The notes under the pieces were generated by a model that had not been told where the DNA came from, searched no databases, and saw nothing but the letters and a program-made list of their open reading frames with translations. From contig JAKOON010000054.1 of assembly GCA_022577435.1 (NCBI GenBank), positions 1,692,949-1,756,948 of the forward strand: a DNA stretch of 64,000 bases. Reading direction: 5' to 3'. The translations under genes were made by a program, and so were the position numbers. Positions 18,725 to 30,000 of the stretch are shown piece after piece; the first letter of the stretch is position 1; each line of letters opens with the position of its first letter. Origin of the DNA: Embiotoca jacksoni. Lineage: Eukaryota; Chordata; Actinopteri; Embiotocidae.

Positions 18725-19010
18725 ACTACTGTGTGTGTGCAGGTGTGTAAATGGGTGAAGAGGGTGTGTAGAAATGTAAAAACACTGTCTATGTGAACGG
18801 TGAGTGGAAAGATGAATGGATGAATTCCTGGGGGCCAAAAAAGAAAAATCCAGAAATGCTCAACGTAATCGTCTTTTGTGAATTAAAAAAAAAATAATAA
18901 TAATAATAATATTTTTCAATATTTTATCGTAATTTATGAGTTAAATAACTTTTCCGAAATGCAATGCAGTGTTTTAGGAATTTTAAATAAATCTCTGCAA
19001 GTATAAATTA
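18725..19010 (+). other. sds: serine dehydratase 3' UTR and polyadenylation signal
   Basis: Short 3' UTR with an AATAAA at 18986-18991, 262 bases past the stop, in AT-rich sequence that also has an (AAT)n run at about 18893-18911. Confidence 0.55.
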
Positions 19011-20827
19011 ATGAGTGACTCATTTGATGTGACTATATGTTGCTCAGACTGCAGTTACTAGGTTTGTCCACATGGGGGTGCCACAGGTCAGAAATACCCC
19101 GATCGTCCTCCGTCTGAATGGGATTCACTGCACAGGAAAGTTGAGGGCTTTTTGTTTTACATCCAAATATTTGTGCAATTCCTATCATAGATTATTCCTT
19201 TATAAAAAAAAGGATCAACAAAAACAGAGTTTCTGGTGAAAACAACAGACGTTTACGTGTTGTTTTTATCCTTCATATTAAAGGTTGCCGTGCAGTCGGT
19301 TTGTGTTGCGTGTAGGAAGATATTTCTATGGAAACAACTCCTCGCTGCTCTGAGTGCGTCAGTGCAGAAAGTTCAGTTGAACAACTTGTAGATAATGTTT
19401 GCTTTCAGACAGTTGCATAATATATTAAGTTGTTCACATGGGAGCACCAGCAGATAATCGACTTCACGCCAACACACGACATAGTTTATTTAAAAACTCC
19501 TCCAGCAACTTACTGTAGGGAACAAATTCTTCAAAATAAGAAACTGTAGTAACAAAAAAAAATAGCTCCATGAGTTTCCTTATGCAGGTGAAAATCTTTC
19601 AGACTTTATCATCAGCTTCATATTGTGCAGTTTGCTTTTCAGAATAACCAGCAGCATTTTATGTGAAGATATATGCAATGAGAATAGCTGCATGCATGAT
19701 TTATGGTAGATTATATTCACATGCGGTTATTCAGAGACTTAATGCTTCATTCTGTCTGAAAACTGATTATGTTAAAGCTCTTTTGTCGCGTCGACCTGCT
19801 TACTTCTGGTAAAACGAAGAAGCTGTGGAATTTTTTTTATTTATTTTACGCAGATCTTTGAAAAGTGTTGATACCCCTCAGAAGTGGTGATAAATACGTG
19901 AAATTTGAAGGTTATTCAATGTCACGATCCGTTATTTGGCTTTTTTTTTAAAAGAGAAAAGTAGTAGTTGAGCTGTTTGGTATCATTGTGCGCTTCACTG
20001 AGCAACACCAGTGAAAGAGAAGATTCATCTGAGGAGCTTTGAAAGAAAATAATGTCCAAGCAGCCGGCTGTTCCTGTGACATCAGGACGTCTCAGGAAGT
20101 GATGGAGGAGGAGGACCGAACAGAAGGATAGTTTGAATATTGGGGAACAGACAGAAACTGAGGAACAACAGAGGTGTCGTGGTCGCGGTGGAACATTGTT
20201 CTCTGAAAGAAGAAACAGGAAGACCCCGTTTTTAAAACGAGGAGAAGGAAACATCGGGCAGATCTGAAGTGGGCTGCCATGAATCCTGATTTTAATCCAA
20301 ACCTCCAGCTGAGAATCTCTAAGGATCCAATCATTTTCTGCCATGCTGTTTCTATTTGATAAATCATGTCAAATAACATCAACAGGAATGTGTTTGTTTA
20401 ATTGGATGAGACTCAGAGAATAGTTGAAATAAGTGATGTTTAGTTCAGAGGCTCTGATCACTGCTCGTTTTCATACGCTGACTGTCGGTAATATTAACCA
20501 GCTTGAAATCCATTTTCATTCACAATCAAATATCTATTCTGATAACAAAGCGTAAAGACACAGACGGATAAGTTGAGGATTTGTGTCGAGGATCCTACAA
20601 ATGAATATCATGAATAAATTTTCCGCAAATTAGTGAAACAGCGCAGCGCCCGTCACGGCCTTCATTCCACATTTGGAGATGCTTGTTGCTCGGCGTCTCT
20701 GTCGGAGGAACAAATGAAATGTAAACAAGGTGATAGTTATGAAACGCCTCCTTCGACTTGACCCGCTCCTTTAGAACAACCGCTGTTTCTGGACGGGGTC
20801 GTCGTGTCACACTGAAAGGTCACGCAT
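19011..20827. other. intergenic sequence
   Basis: 1.8 kb of AT-rich, unique-looking DNA between the serine dehydratase polyadenylation signal and the 17-bp minisatellite. Only short non-homologous ORFs are present; nothing recognised. Confidence 0.6.
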
Positions 20828-22746
20828 GGTGTGGACGTGATCGTGGTGTGGACGTGATCGTGGTGTGGACGTGATCGTGATGTGGACGTGATCGTGGTGT
20901 GGACGTGATCGTGGTGTGGACGTGATCGTGATGTGGACGTGATCGTGGTGTGGACGTGATCGTGGTGTGGACGTGATCGTGGTGTGGACGTGATCGTGAT
21001 GTGGACGTGATCGTGATGTGGACGTGATCGTGATGTGGACGTGATCGTGATGTGGACGTGATCGTGTGGACGTGATCGTGTGGACGTGATCGTGGTGTGG
21101 ACGTGATCGTGGTGTGGACGTGATCGTGATGTGGACATGATCGTGATGTGGACGTGATCGTGGTGTGGACGTGATCGTGATGTGGACGTGATCGTGTGGA
21201 CGTGATCGTGATGTGGACGTGATCGTGATGTGGACGTGATCGTGGTGTGGACGTGATCGTGGTGTGGACGTGATCGTGATGTGGACGTGATCGTGTGGAC
21301 GTGATCGTGGTGTGGACGTGATCGTGATGTGGACGTGATCGTGATGTGGACGTGATCGTGGTGTGGACGTGATCGTGGTGTGGACGTGATCGTGGTGTGG
21401 ACGTGATCGTGTGGACGTGATCGTGGTGTGGACGTGATCGTGATGTGGACGTGATCGTGATGTGGACGTGATCGTGGTGTGGACGTGATCGTGGTGTGGA
21501 CGTGATCGTGGTGTGGACGTGATCGTGTGGACGTGATCGTGGTGTGGACGTGATCGTGGTGTGGACGTGATCGTGATGTGGACGTGATCGTGATGTGGAC
21601 GTGATCGTGATGTGGACGTGATCGTGATGTGGACGTGATCGTGATGTGGACGTGATCGTGTGGACGTGATCGTGGTGTGGACGTGATCGTGGTGTGGACG
21701 TGATCGTGATGTGGACGTGATCGTGGTGTGGACGTGATCGTGATGTGGACGTGATCGTGTGGACGTGATCGTGGTGTGGACGTGATCGTGATGTGGACGT
21801 GATCGTGATGTGGACGTGATCGTGGTGTGGACGTGATCGTGGTGTGGACGTGATCGTGGTGTGGACGTGATCGTGTGGACGTGATCGTGGTGTGGACGTG
21901 ATCGTGGTGTGGACGTGATCGTGGTGTGGACGTGATCGTGATGTGGACGTGATCGTGTGGACGTGATCGTGATGTGGACGTGATCGTGGTGTGGACGTGA
22001 TCGTGGTGTGGACGTGATCGTGGTGTGGACGTGATCGTGATGTGGACGTGATTGTGTGGACGTGATCGTGATGTGGACGTGATCGTGGTGTGGACGTGAT
22101 CGTGATGTGGACGTGATCGTGATGTGGACGTGATCGCGGTGTGGACGTGATCGCGGTGTGGACGTGATCGTGATGTGGACGTGATCGTGGTGTGGACGTG
22201 ATCGTGGTGTGGACGTGATCGTGGTGTGGACGTGATCGTGGTGTGGACGTGATCGTGGTGTGGACGTGATCGTGATGTGGACGTGATCGTGGTGTGGACG
22301 TGATCGTGGTGTGGACGTGATCGTGTGGACGTGATCGTGATGTGGACGTGATCGTGATGTGGACGTGATCGTGATGTGGACGTGATCGTGGTGTGGACGT
22401 GATCGTGTGGACGTGATCGTGGTGTGGACGTGATCGTGGTGTGGACGTGATCGTGGTGTGGACGTGATCGTGGTGTGGACGTGATCGTGTGGACGTGATC
22501 GTGATGTGGACGTGATCGTGGTGTGGACGTGATCGTGGTGTGGACGTGATCGTGTGGACGTGATCGTGATGTGGACGTGATCGTGGTGTGGACGTGATCG
22601 TGTGGACGTGATCGTGGTGTGGACGTGATCGTGGTGTGATCGTGGTGTGGACGTGATCGTGGTGTGGACGTGATCGTGGTGTGGACGTGATCGTGATGTG
22701 GACGTGATCGTGGTGTGGACGTGATCGTGGTGTGGACGTGATCGTG
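20828..22746. repeat. 17/14-bp minisatellite, 1.9 kb
   Basis: Unit GTGGACGTGATCGTGRT (17 bp, R = A/G) mixed with a 14-bp form lacking the last three bases; roughly 110-120 units. Point variants are rare: GACATG near 21135, GATTGTG near 22050, GATCGCG near 22134 and 22151, and a truncated unit near 22635. The minus strand has no stop in any frame through the array, so it produces three overlapping ORFs of about 650-740 codons (Thr/Ser/His/Arg/Asp-rich); these are artefacts. It lies about 4 kb upstream of the syt14 start codon. Confidence 0.97.
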
Positions 22747-22893
22747 CCGTCCGCTGAGAAGACACGGACGGGCAACGCGTCCTCTCATGAGGTTTCTGGT
22801 CTCCATCATCCGAGCACCAGACCGGCAGCCGGTGAGGCCGACGGACGCGCCAGCCCATTTCTATGACAACGGGAAGGCGGTGCTTTGATGAGC

Positions 22894-22907
22894 CCAGCAG
22901 GGGGCAC
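22894..22907 (+). promoter_or_regulatory. CTCF-like motif
   Basis: CCAGCAGGGGGCAC on the + strand fits the CCASYAGRGGGCRS core, 150 bases after the 17-bp array and upstream of syt14. Motif evidence only. Confidence 0.4.
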
Positions 22908-23719
22908 GTGAGCGGAGCTGCAGCTATAAATAGCACAAAGTAAACAGGAGTGAATGGAGGCGGTGGAGCGGGAAACCGTGAGCGTCTCTGCACATGTGTG
23001 CAGTTATTGATCTGCATCATTCAGTCTCCAACCTGGATGTTATTGTCAGCTTTTCTTCAGTTCATTAATGTGAATGAAAATCTTCTTTTTGTAATCAGTA
23101 AACTTTGAAAACAGTGATTTGGTGTCGTCCCAGTGAGGTTTTATTTATCACTGTTTCCACATTTGGACCAGATGAAGTCATTTCTGTTGTAAAGATCCTC
23201 ATCGAGACACCTGATTTCAGCAGGAAGCTTAAACAAAGAGGGGGATTAAGTTTGATTGTGCAGTTGGAAGAAACCAGCGATTATATTGATTCACTGTTTG
23301 ATCATTGATGTATGAATACACTTTATAAGGTCATGAGTGGAGGTCAGGCCTGTTGGGTCAAACCTCCGTACGAAGCCAGAAATATTCATCTGACGTGTTT
23401 CTTTTCATTTTCTCACAGATTCCTCCGAGAGTGAAAATGTCTTTTTTCCTGCAGCTCAGTTTTCACTCAGTCATTTTGTCATGTCTGTACTTGACCTACA
23501 ATCTTTCTGCTGCATTTTTGAACACGTTTCTTTTTCTTGTTCTTTAAATATCATCATAATTCTGCCTTTCAGACCCTCCATCACCATCTCATCCATCTGG
23601 TTGGGTGGAGCGGAGATGACTGATGGCCGCCCACTTCTAAGCCTGGTTCTGTCCCAGGTTTCTGTCCTGTGGGGTTCTGTTTCAAGATTTAGATCACTTT
23701 ACATACAATTTAAATCCAC

Positions 23720-23870
23720 GGCTCCTCCAGGGCCCCCCGGGGCTCCTCCAGGGCCCCCCGCGGCTCCTCCAGGGCCCCCCGCGGCTCCTCCAGGGCCCCC
23801 CGCGGCTCCTCCAGGGCCCCCGGGGCTCCTCCAGGGCCCCCCGCGGCTCCTCCAGGGCCCCCAGGGCTCC
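23720..23870. repeat. 21-bp GC-rich minisatellite, about 7 units
   Basis: Unit GGCTCCTCCAGGGCCCCCCGC with small variants. Since 21 is a multiple of three the + strand reads as a Pro-Pro-Gly/Ala collagen-like peptide; there is no start, splice or homology support for coding. Confidence 0.93.
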
Positions 23871-25650
23871 TGTTTGCCTGGGAACATCACTCTGTGACGT
23901 GACCTCTCGTTGTCGGACTGTAATTAACCAAACATTTGAGACGAAGGGACTCGAAGCAGACAGATTCATGTTTGTATTCATGCAGTCATTTGTATTATCT
24001 GTTCTTGGAGATGAGGTACCTGCTTAGTTGAGCGAATTTCCGAGTGTTCACAGTTTATAAATCTTGACTTCGTTCGGCTGATTGGTTTCCCGTTTCGGCA
24101 GCGTGTCAGTAGGAGCGTGAATATCAGACATGAGCGAGCTGCATTGTGCTGAACCTGATGTGAGATACGGCCGAGGCGTTAATGATTTCCTCCGCCGTCC
24201 TCGAGCGCTGCGAGGCTCTGATCCGCCGTCGCACCCTCTCGTGTCGTGTGGTGAATTTAAACCGCACGTCGGGTTACATCACAAAGCATTTGTCCGATGT
24301 GTGAACGACGTGTGCACACGGTGTCCTTCAGACGCCGCTTCCTGCTTCTTCAGACTGAAAAACTGGGTTTCTAAAATTAGAGGGCGGATGGAAATGCGGA
24401 TGCGGAGACGGCGTGTCACTGGTGCTTCCATTGGTTAACGTTCGCTCATGCTTGTGACAGGGAATCACAAGGTAGAGCTCGGCAGCCGCTGTATGTATCC
24501 ATGGCAACCCGGTGACGACACGGGAGGATAAATTGGATCTCAAAATGAAACTTAAAAGGGTTTTATAATTCTCTCGTAACAACAGCTTCTTATTAACATA
24601 CATATAATACAACAGCTGTGTGTTTTCTAGAGGATGGGAGAACAAAATGTCGCGCGGATTTAAGTTTTTAGGCCAAAACGCTCTGCGGTGTTTTTGTGAC
24701 TGATAGCAGGATGAGCTTGATTACATCTTGATTTGATCAAATGAATGAAGGTTCAATGAACCTCATCAGGAAATGGGATGAGTGCAACAGCACAGAACGA
24801 GATTCAGATCGGATGACAATAATTACTTTTGAATTTTGAGTTGTGTTTTTGTTGTATTATTCATGCGAAAGGCAAGTGAATCCAGGACGAAGGTGGAAAA
24901 GCTCCACGCGGGTCTACGAGCTGTGAAGCTTGATTGGATGTAGATATCCACAGAAACATCTCCACAGCAGCTATGAAAACACACCAGCCTGCATAAACTC
25001 TCATAATCAGTCATGCCTGCTGCACGCAGCATGCATTTTTAATCTCTGCGCTGCATTTAATACCTGACCTTTTAAAGATTTACGTTGCAGGGAGGCGATG
25101 ATTTTACTTTCATCCAGAACAGTTCAGAGTTTCAGTGGTTTCATGTTGCAAATGATGATGTTGTTATTGTTGTTGTTGTTGTTGTTGTATCTCTTCTAAC
25201 GGCCTCCTGAAACTGTCCGACAACCTGTTGCATCAAATTATTGGTAATGCTCTCGGCTGCGTTGCTCTCTGCTGCGTTCAGGCTTCCATCCTTGGTGAAA
25301 CCGATACGAGTCTCTTCAGTGCTGGCTGTCGGGTTACCGTGTGCAGAAGAGGCTCTTGTTCTTCGGCCCTGAGAGCTCACAAACACTTAGTGCTGATTTT
25401 CAGTGCGGCGGCGGGTCCTCGGGAATCAGAGCCCGGCTGCTTCCTTTTCCTGCCGCCAGCGATCAGGGGATGATTAACAGCGGAGGGAGTGGGTGAACCA
25501 GCAGCTCTGAGTCATGGGAAGCCAAACTGAAGAGAGATGAAGATTTTCATCAAGAAATATCCGAAAAATATACAATAAAATAATATTAGAACACTGAAAA
25601 TCCAGAAAGGAATCTATATTGCTTCTACTTTGCATTGTGTTGCAGAAAAT

Positions 25651-25713
25651 ACACGAGTTTCACGTGTTTTCCTCGTGATCACACGTATGATACATGCACG
25701 TGAAATTCACGAG
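25651..25713. repeat. short inverted repeat (CACGAG/TTTCACGTG)
   Basis: ACACGAGTTTCACGTG at the left and CACGTGAAATTCACGAG at the right pair over TTTCACGTG/CACGTGAAA with 30 bases between, and CACGAG recurs at both ends. Confidence 0.5.
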
Positions 25714-26039
25714 GTTTTTCTGTGATGGTTAACGGCCTTTAAGTTGGATATTTTCATCAAAGCTTGAAACACAAAACATGTTAAAGTCTGAATTACAGTA
25801 AAGCAAAGTATTGAGCTGAATTAGCGCCTAGAAAAATGTGGTATCAACATGTTTTATTCACATCTAATTCAGTTCATAAGTTTAGCTAACCTGAGTTTAT
25901 CTAAATGAACTTGCATCACTCAGTATGAACAAGAATAATTAGCATTAATCTATTAAATGAGGATCGTTTGTATTCATTAGATTTCAGTATTTTAACATCC
26001 GATACTACTTAGTTAACTCTTTTCTATATACAGATCGCT

Positions 26040-26230
26040 GCTCTCTGCTGCTTCTGCACAATACTGTACATTTCTTTCTTGTATGTCTTATTTTTGTATT
26101 CTATTTAACTATTTCTATTCTCATTCTTTTATATTTCTTTTTTATATTTGATTAATATTCATTATATATTCCTAGTAATTTTATTTTGCTGTACTGTGCA
26201 TACGACAATACGAATATCTTCATCTCATAG
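26040..26230 (+). repeat. LINE-tail-like AT-rich sequence
   Basis: TTTTGTATTCTATTTAACT runs ending CTGTACTGTGCATACGACAA TACG, a style common at teleost LINE 3' ends (CTGTGCATATGACAATAAA). Assignment is from memory. Confidence 0.4.
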
Positions 26231-26640
26231 ATAACACCAGTATAGTTTAACTAAAGTAAACTTAGAACTTTTTAACCAGGATCAGTCCGTTAACATTAAA
26301 GGAAGATTTCTTGTATTCAGATATTACAGGTTTTTAGATTTTGACGGGTTAAGCCACATTAATGAGATGTTTGTGTTTGAAAAATGACCTTAATTTACTT
26401 TTGTTTGGATAAACTACATTATTAGGCTTCATTAGTAATGTTATCTGCAAGGATTATTATTATTATTTATCTGCATTACATCAAGTGCAGTCTGTAGTGC
26501 ACTAAATTAACTTTGGAGTTGATAAAACTGCATTATTAAGCTGTATTTTACTATTTATTTAATCAGTTAGTTGCAAAAGATCTGAACCTAACCAGTGATG
26601 TGGTCAGTCCTCCCCACCATGTGATCGGTCTGCAGCCTGT

Positions 26641-26795
26641 AACTGGTGTTTGTGCATCTCGTTCCAGACATGCAGCTTCCTCCCCGGCGTCTCCTGGACT
26701 GTACCACCCCGTCGGTCCCCCCCTCCTCTCCGCCTCGCAGTGGGCCGCTCCCCCTTCTTTACCGCCCACTTTGGTTGAAGCCAAAACAGAACATC
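26641..26795 (+). promoter_or_regulatory. syt14: syt14 proximal promoter / 5' UTR region
   Basis: GC-richer C/T-rich stretch directly before the start codon with GGGCCGCTCCCCC and ACCGCCCAC (Sp1/KLF-like boxes). The transcription start is not identifiable, and an upstream non-coding exon cannot be excluded. Confidence 0.35.
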
Positions 26796-26808
26796 ATGGC
26801 GATTGATG
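26796..26808 (+). CDS. syt14: syt14 coding exon 1 (start)
   Basis: ATG in CATCATGG context encodes MAID and the first base of Gly, with donor GTAAGT at 26809. Joined to exon 2 it gives MAIDGGDRNCGVHELIC, matching the vertebrate SYT14 start, which fixes this 13-nt coding portion. Confidence 0.9.
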
Positions 26809-27000
26809 GTAAGTAGGCCAATAACGGCTCTCCTTTCCGTGTAATTAACTTCAGCTGGAAATAAGAAATGTCACCGGCGAAGCGTTTCGGATTAGAGTCG
26901 ACGTGGCCGCGGGAGATCGGTGCTCCGGTCGCGTGCAAGCAGTGAAAGTTGTGTGTTTTTTTTTTTAATTGTTTGTGTTGTTTGTCTCCTTCTCTTGGCG

Positions 27001-27036
<36 letters not shown>

Positions 27037-30000
27037 GAGACAGGAGGAAGCTTGAAGCAGGGTTTTGCCGTGTTGGTGTCGGTGGTGCTGAAAGGACAGC
27101 TCCCGCATGTCGGTTATTTAGATTACAGCGCGTGCGTCTCCGCTCGCGGCTCGTCAGTCTGCAGAAGTCAGTCAGTCTGTCTGCAGAAGTCCGTCCGTCT
27201 GTCTGCAGAAGTCCGTCAGTCAGTCTGCAGAAGTCAGTCAGTCTGCAGAAGTCCGTCTGTCTGCAGAAGTCCGTCAGTCAGTCTGCAGAAGTCCGTCTGT
27301 CTGCAGAAGTCCGTCAGTCTGTCTGCAGAAGTCCGTCAGTCAGTCTGCAGAAGTCCGTCAGTCTGCAGCTTCACAACTTGTATTGGTTTGTCCTCATTGA
27401 GCTGCGTTGTGGTTCCTCTGACTGTTTGTCGGGTTGTCGTGTCCACTCTTCACCTCTGCTTATGTAACTTTGCAGGTCGTAAGCTGCTTTTGGTGCTTCA
27501 TTTGTCCGATCACTTTGAGAATGTAATACCTTCAGCGTAGGAGAACATGAAATGCCACCGGAAGGAGGACATGCCACAGCTTTAATGATAGGTGACCTGG
27601 TTTTTGATATAATGGAGTGGAATCGTTTTTTGTTTTCTCCTTTTCAATCAGAGAAAAGCTGTGCTCTGAAAAATGTCATCGCTGATAGGAGTATTATACC
27701 GTTGATCTAAATTAAGTGGAAAATAACACATATTTAAACTTGTTTTTATTTTAAAAGTTGTGTTAAAAGCAAAGCTTGGAAAGCAAATTGAATTCAGGAA
27801 ACCATAAAGTGAAACGTGGATTGAGCGTACAGTAGAAGTCCATGCAGAGTTTGGTGTTTTCTACATTGTGTGATCACAAGATTGGGTTTAAAATGCTACA
27901 TTTGTTTTACAAGTTGTTCTTAATTAGCCCCACTGTAGATCGTTGTTTCTGTTTCATTTATTAAAAGGTAGAAGAGCTTGTAAAAGTTTACACGGTCATC
28001 AGTCTTCAGTGGGAAGGGGAATAAAAATAGGACAGCAGAGTTCACCTCTAGAAAACAGCAGTGACGTGAGCTTGTTAAATGTACCATCCACTCAGCTCGG
28101 GCTCATCACACTTTACATTGTGAAATTCACACACAGTGGTGAGAATGAGCTTCATCAGTGTTGTGATGAAGGATCTGGAAAAAACATGGTGATTTTTTTT
28201 TTTAAATTGTATGCTTTTTTTTTTTTTAAACAAAATCAATTCAGAAAAGATGCAGAAAACGAACACAGAGTACACTGGAAATGGCTTGAGGGTGTTTCTT
28301 TCCCCATATTTTCAATCTTTTTCCATAACATGTAACAGAAAAGCAAAAGGAGCTTCTCAGTGCCACAAATTCATATTTCCTATCCTCTATATTCAGGATT
28401 TCACTCAATGTAAAAAAAAAAAATCACAGCAGAAGACCATCAGTGGTCACTTCCAATATCATAAGTCACGGTCTCGCCACCATCATACCGTTTACCCAGT
28501 TCATCAGAGAGCCACACCTCGGCTGAGTGAGAGCCCCCCCGCCCGCCCGCTGACCTCAACTTCCACACTGCATTAGTCAGCAAAGTGCCGTTTCCTGAGA
28601 GGCCGTGATTACAGCGGCTGCTGGCAGCGATATTTCACCCGAGCTGGTCGGCTCCGCTGAGATTCATGCAGCAGCTGCAGGGCTGACGGACACCTGCAGC
28701 ATCCAAAGGGAGGCTGGTCCTGTTTGAACTCACGATGTTGGGTCGGGTGAACATCATGAGGCGTCGCTAAAAAAAACCAGAAACAAGTTGTTTCTGCTTG
28801 ACAGAATTTATACGTAATTTTGTCTCTTTTTGTGATTTTGTGCCGACGCATTTTCTAAATAACACCTTCAAACAACAAACACATTCAGTCTGCATTTACC
28901 ATCTCCATTATTGATGAAGCTTTCATTTATTTTTCCATTTTAATATGTAAAAAGTAATAAAAAAAAAGGTGATGAAATTGCTTATTTCTTCCATTAAAAA
29001 GACCATTTTAGTTTTAAAAATGTTTTACACACATGACTGAACGGTAAAAGTACAAAAAAAAGATTCAAGAAACTGGCAGTGTTTTATGAGTGTTTCATAA
29101 TGTGGAAATCATTTTGAAATGATAGTTTTTCTGCAGCCGAATGTGATGTGTGAATCACAGATTTCAGCGTTCTCGATGCCTCCAGGCTCATATTTTAGAG
29201 GATTAAGAGACTTTAATAATGTATTCAATGACATTCACTTGTGTGATCGAGTCTGTTTATTTTGCTAATTCGTCTCTGAATCATCATCTTTTATTATCAC
29301 AGCGCGCTGCTTTAAATACTAAATCTGAGCTCCTTAAGCGTCTTAATTGGATCTAAGCAGAGAGATCTCCGTGAAAAGATCACAGAGCGACTTCACGCAG
29401 CTTCTCAAGTAACTTCTCACTAACCGACGGACTTAGATGTTAGACGGACCACGTGGTCTCTTCTAGTTCCATTATGATCCCAACAGGCTTCCTAACGAGG
29501 AATATTTCATCTGCTCCGTTCTGGAGAGCGAGAAACAGGATGTGTTGTGTTCACAACCAGAACGTCTGTGGAACATTTGAGTTGAGATAGAAGAGCTGGA
29601 AGAGAGAAATACATTACTTTGATAGTTGAAGTGTTTCCTGTTATGGAGCATAAATTAAACCGAGAGACTTCAGTGTCACGAGTTAGAGGACGGAGTGAAG
29701 CTCGAGATCAGAACATCCCCCTGCTGGTGCTCTTGACCTGATGATTAAACTGATTAGTTTGATGTTCTGCCCGTCTTTAAAATGCACATGTCACTCAACA
29801 CATCTCTCCAGAATCGATGCTTCATCGCTGTCGACTTTTCTGGAGCTTTTCAAGGGTCTCGGTTGTGAGTTGGACACAAACTTTGATGTGCACAGTGTGT
29901 TCAGGTTCACGGTGATATCACAGAAACACGTGGCTGGAGGTGCTGGTGCTGATCAAGAACCAGAACTTGGCTCTGTGGATGTGACGGCGCTGCTGTTGGA

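Larger units (their letters stand above)
22908..26640. other. intergenic sequence upstream of syt14
   Basis: Contains a GC-rich 21-bp minisatellite (23720-23870), a (TTG)n run (about 25165-25187), a short inverted repeat (25651-25713) and a LINE-tail-like AT-rich stretch (about 26040-26230). The rest is unique-looking, with no gene on either strand. Confidence 0.65.

Noticed and set aside
20828..22746. CRISPR-like array
   Set aside because: Units are contiguous with no unique spacers and no cas genes, and the host is a vertebrate.
20737..23020. Three overlapping minus-strand ORFs of about 650-740 codons
   Set aside because: They are the 17/14-bp minisatellite read in its three frames; composition is a fixed peptide repeat and the starts lie in unrelated flanking DNA. 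No splice or homology support.
23481..23897. Possible collagen-like protein gene
   Set aside because: The Pro-Pro-Gly pattern comes from a 21-bp minisatellite; the preceding residues are not signal-peptide or collagen-like and no exons join it.
24130..24438. 102-codon + strand ORF in the intergenic region
   Set aside because: No recognisable domain, no splice partners and no codon-use support.
26600..26806. Upstream ORF as an extended syt14 N-terminus
   Set aside because: It is in a different frame from the MAID start, which matches the SYT14 family precisely.
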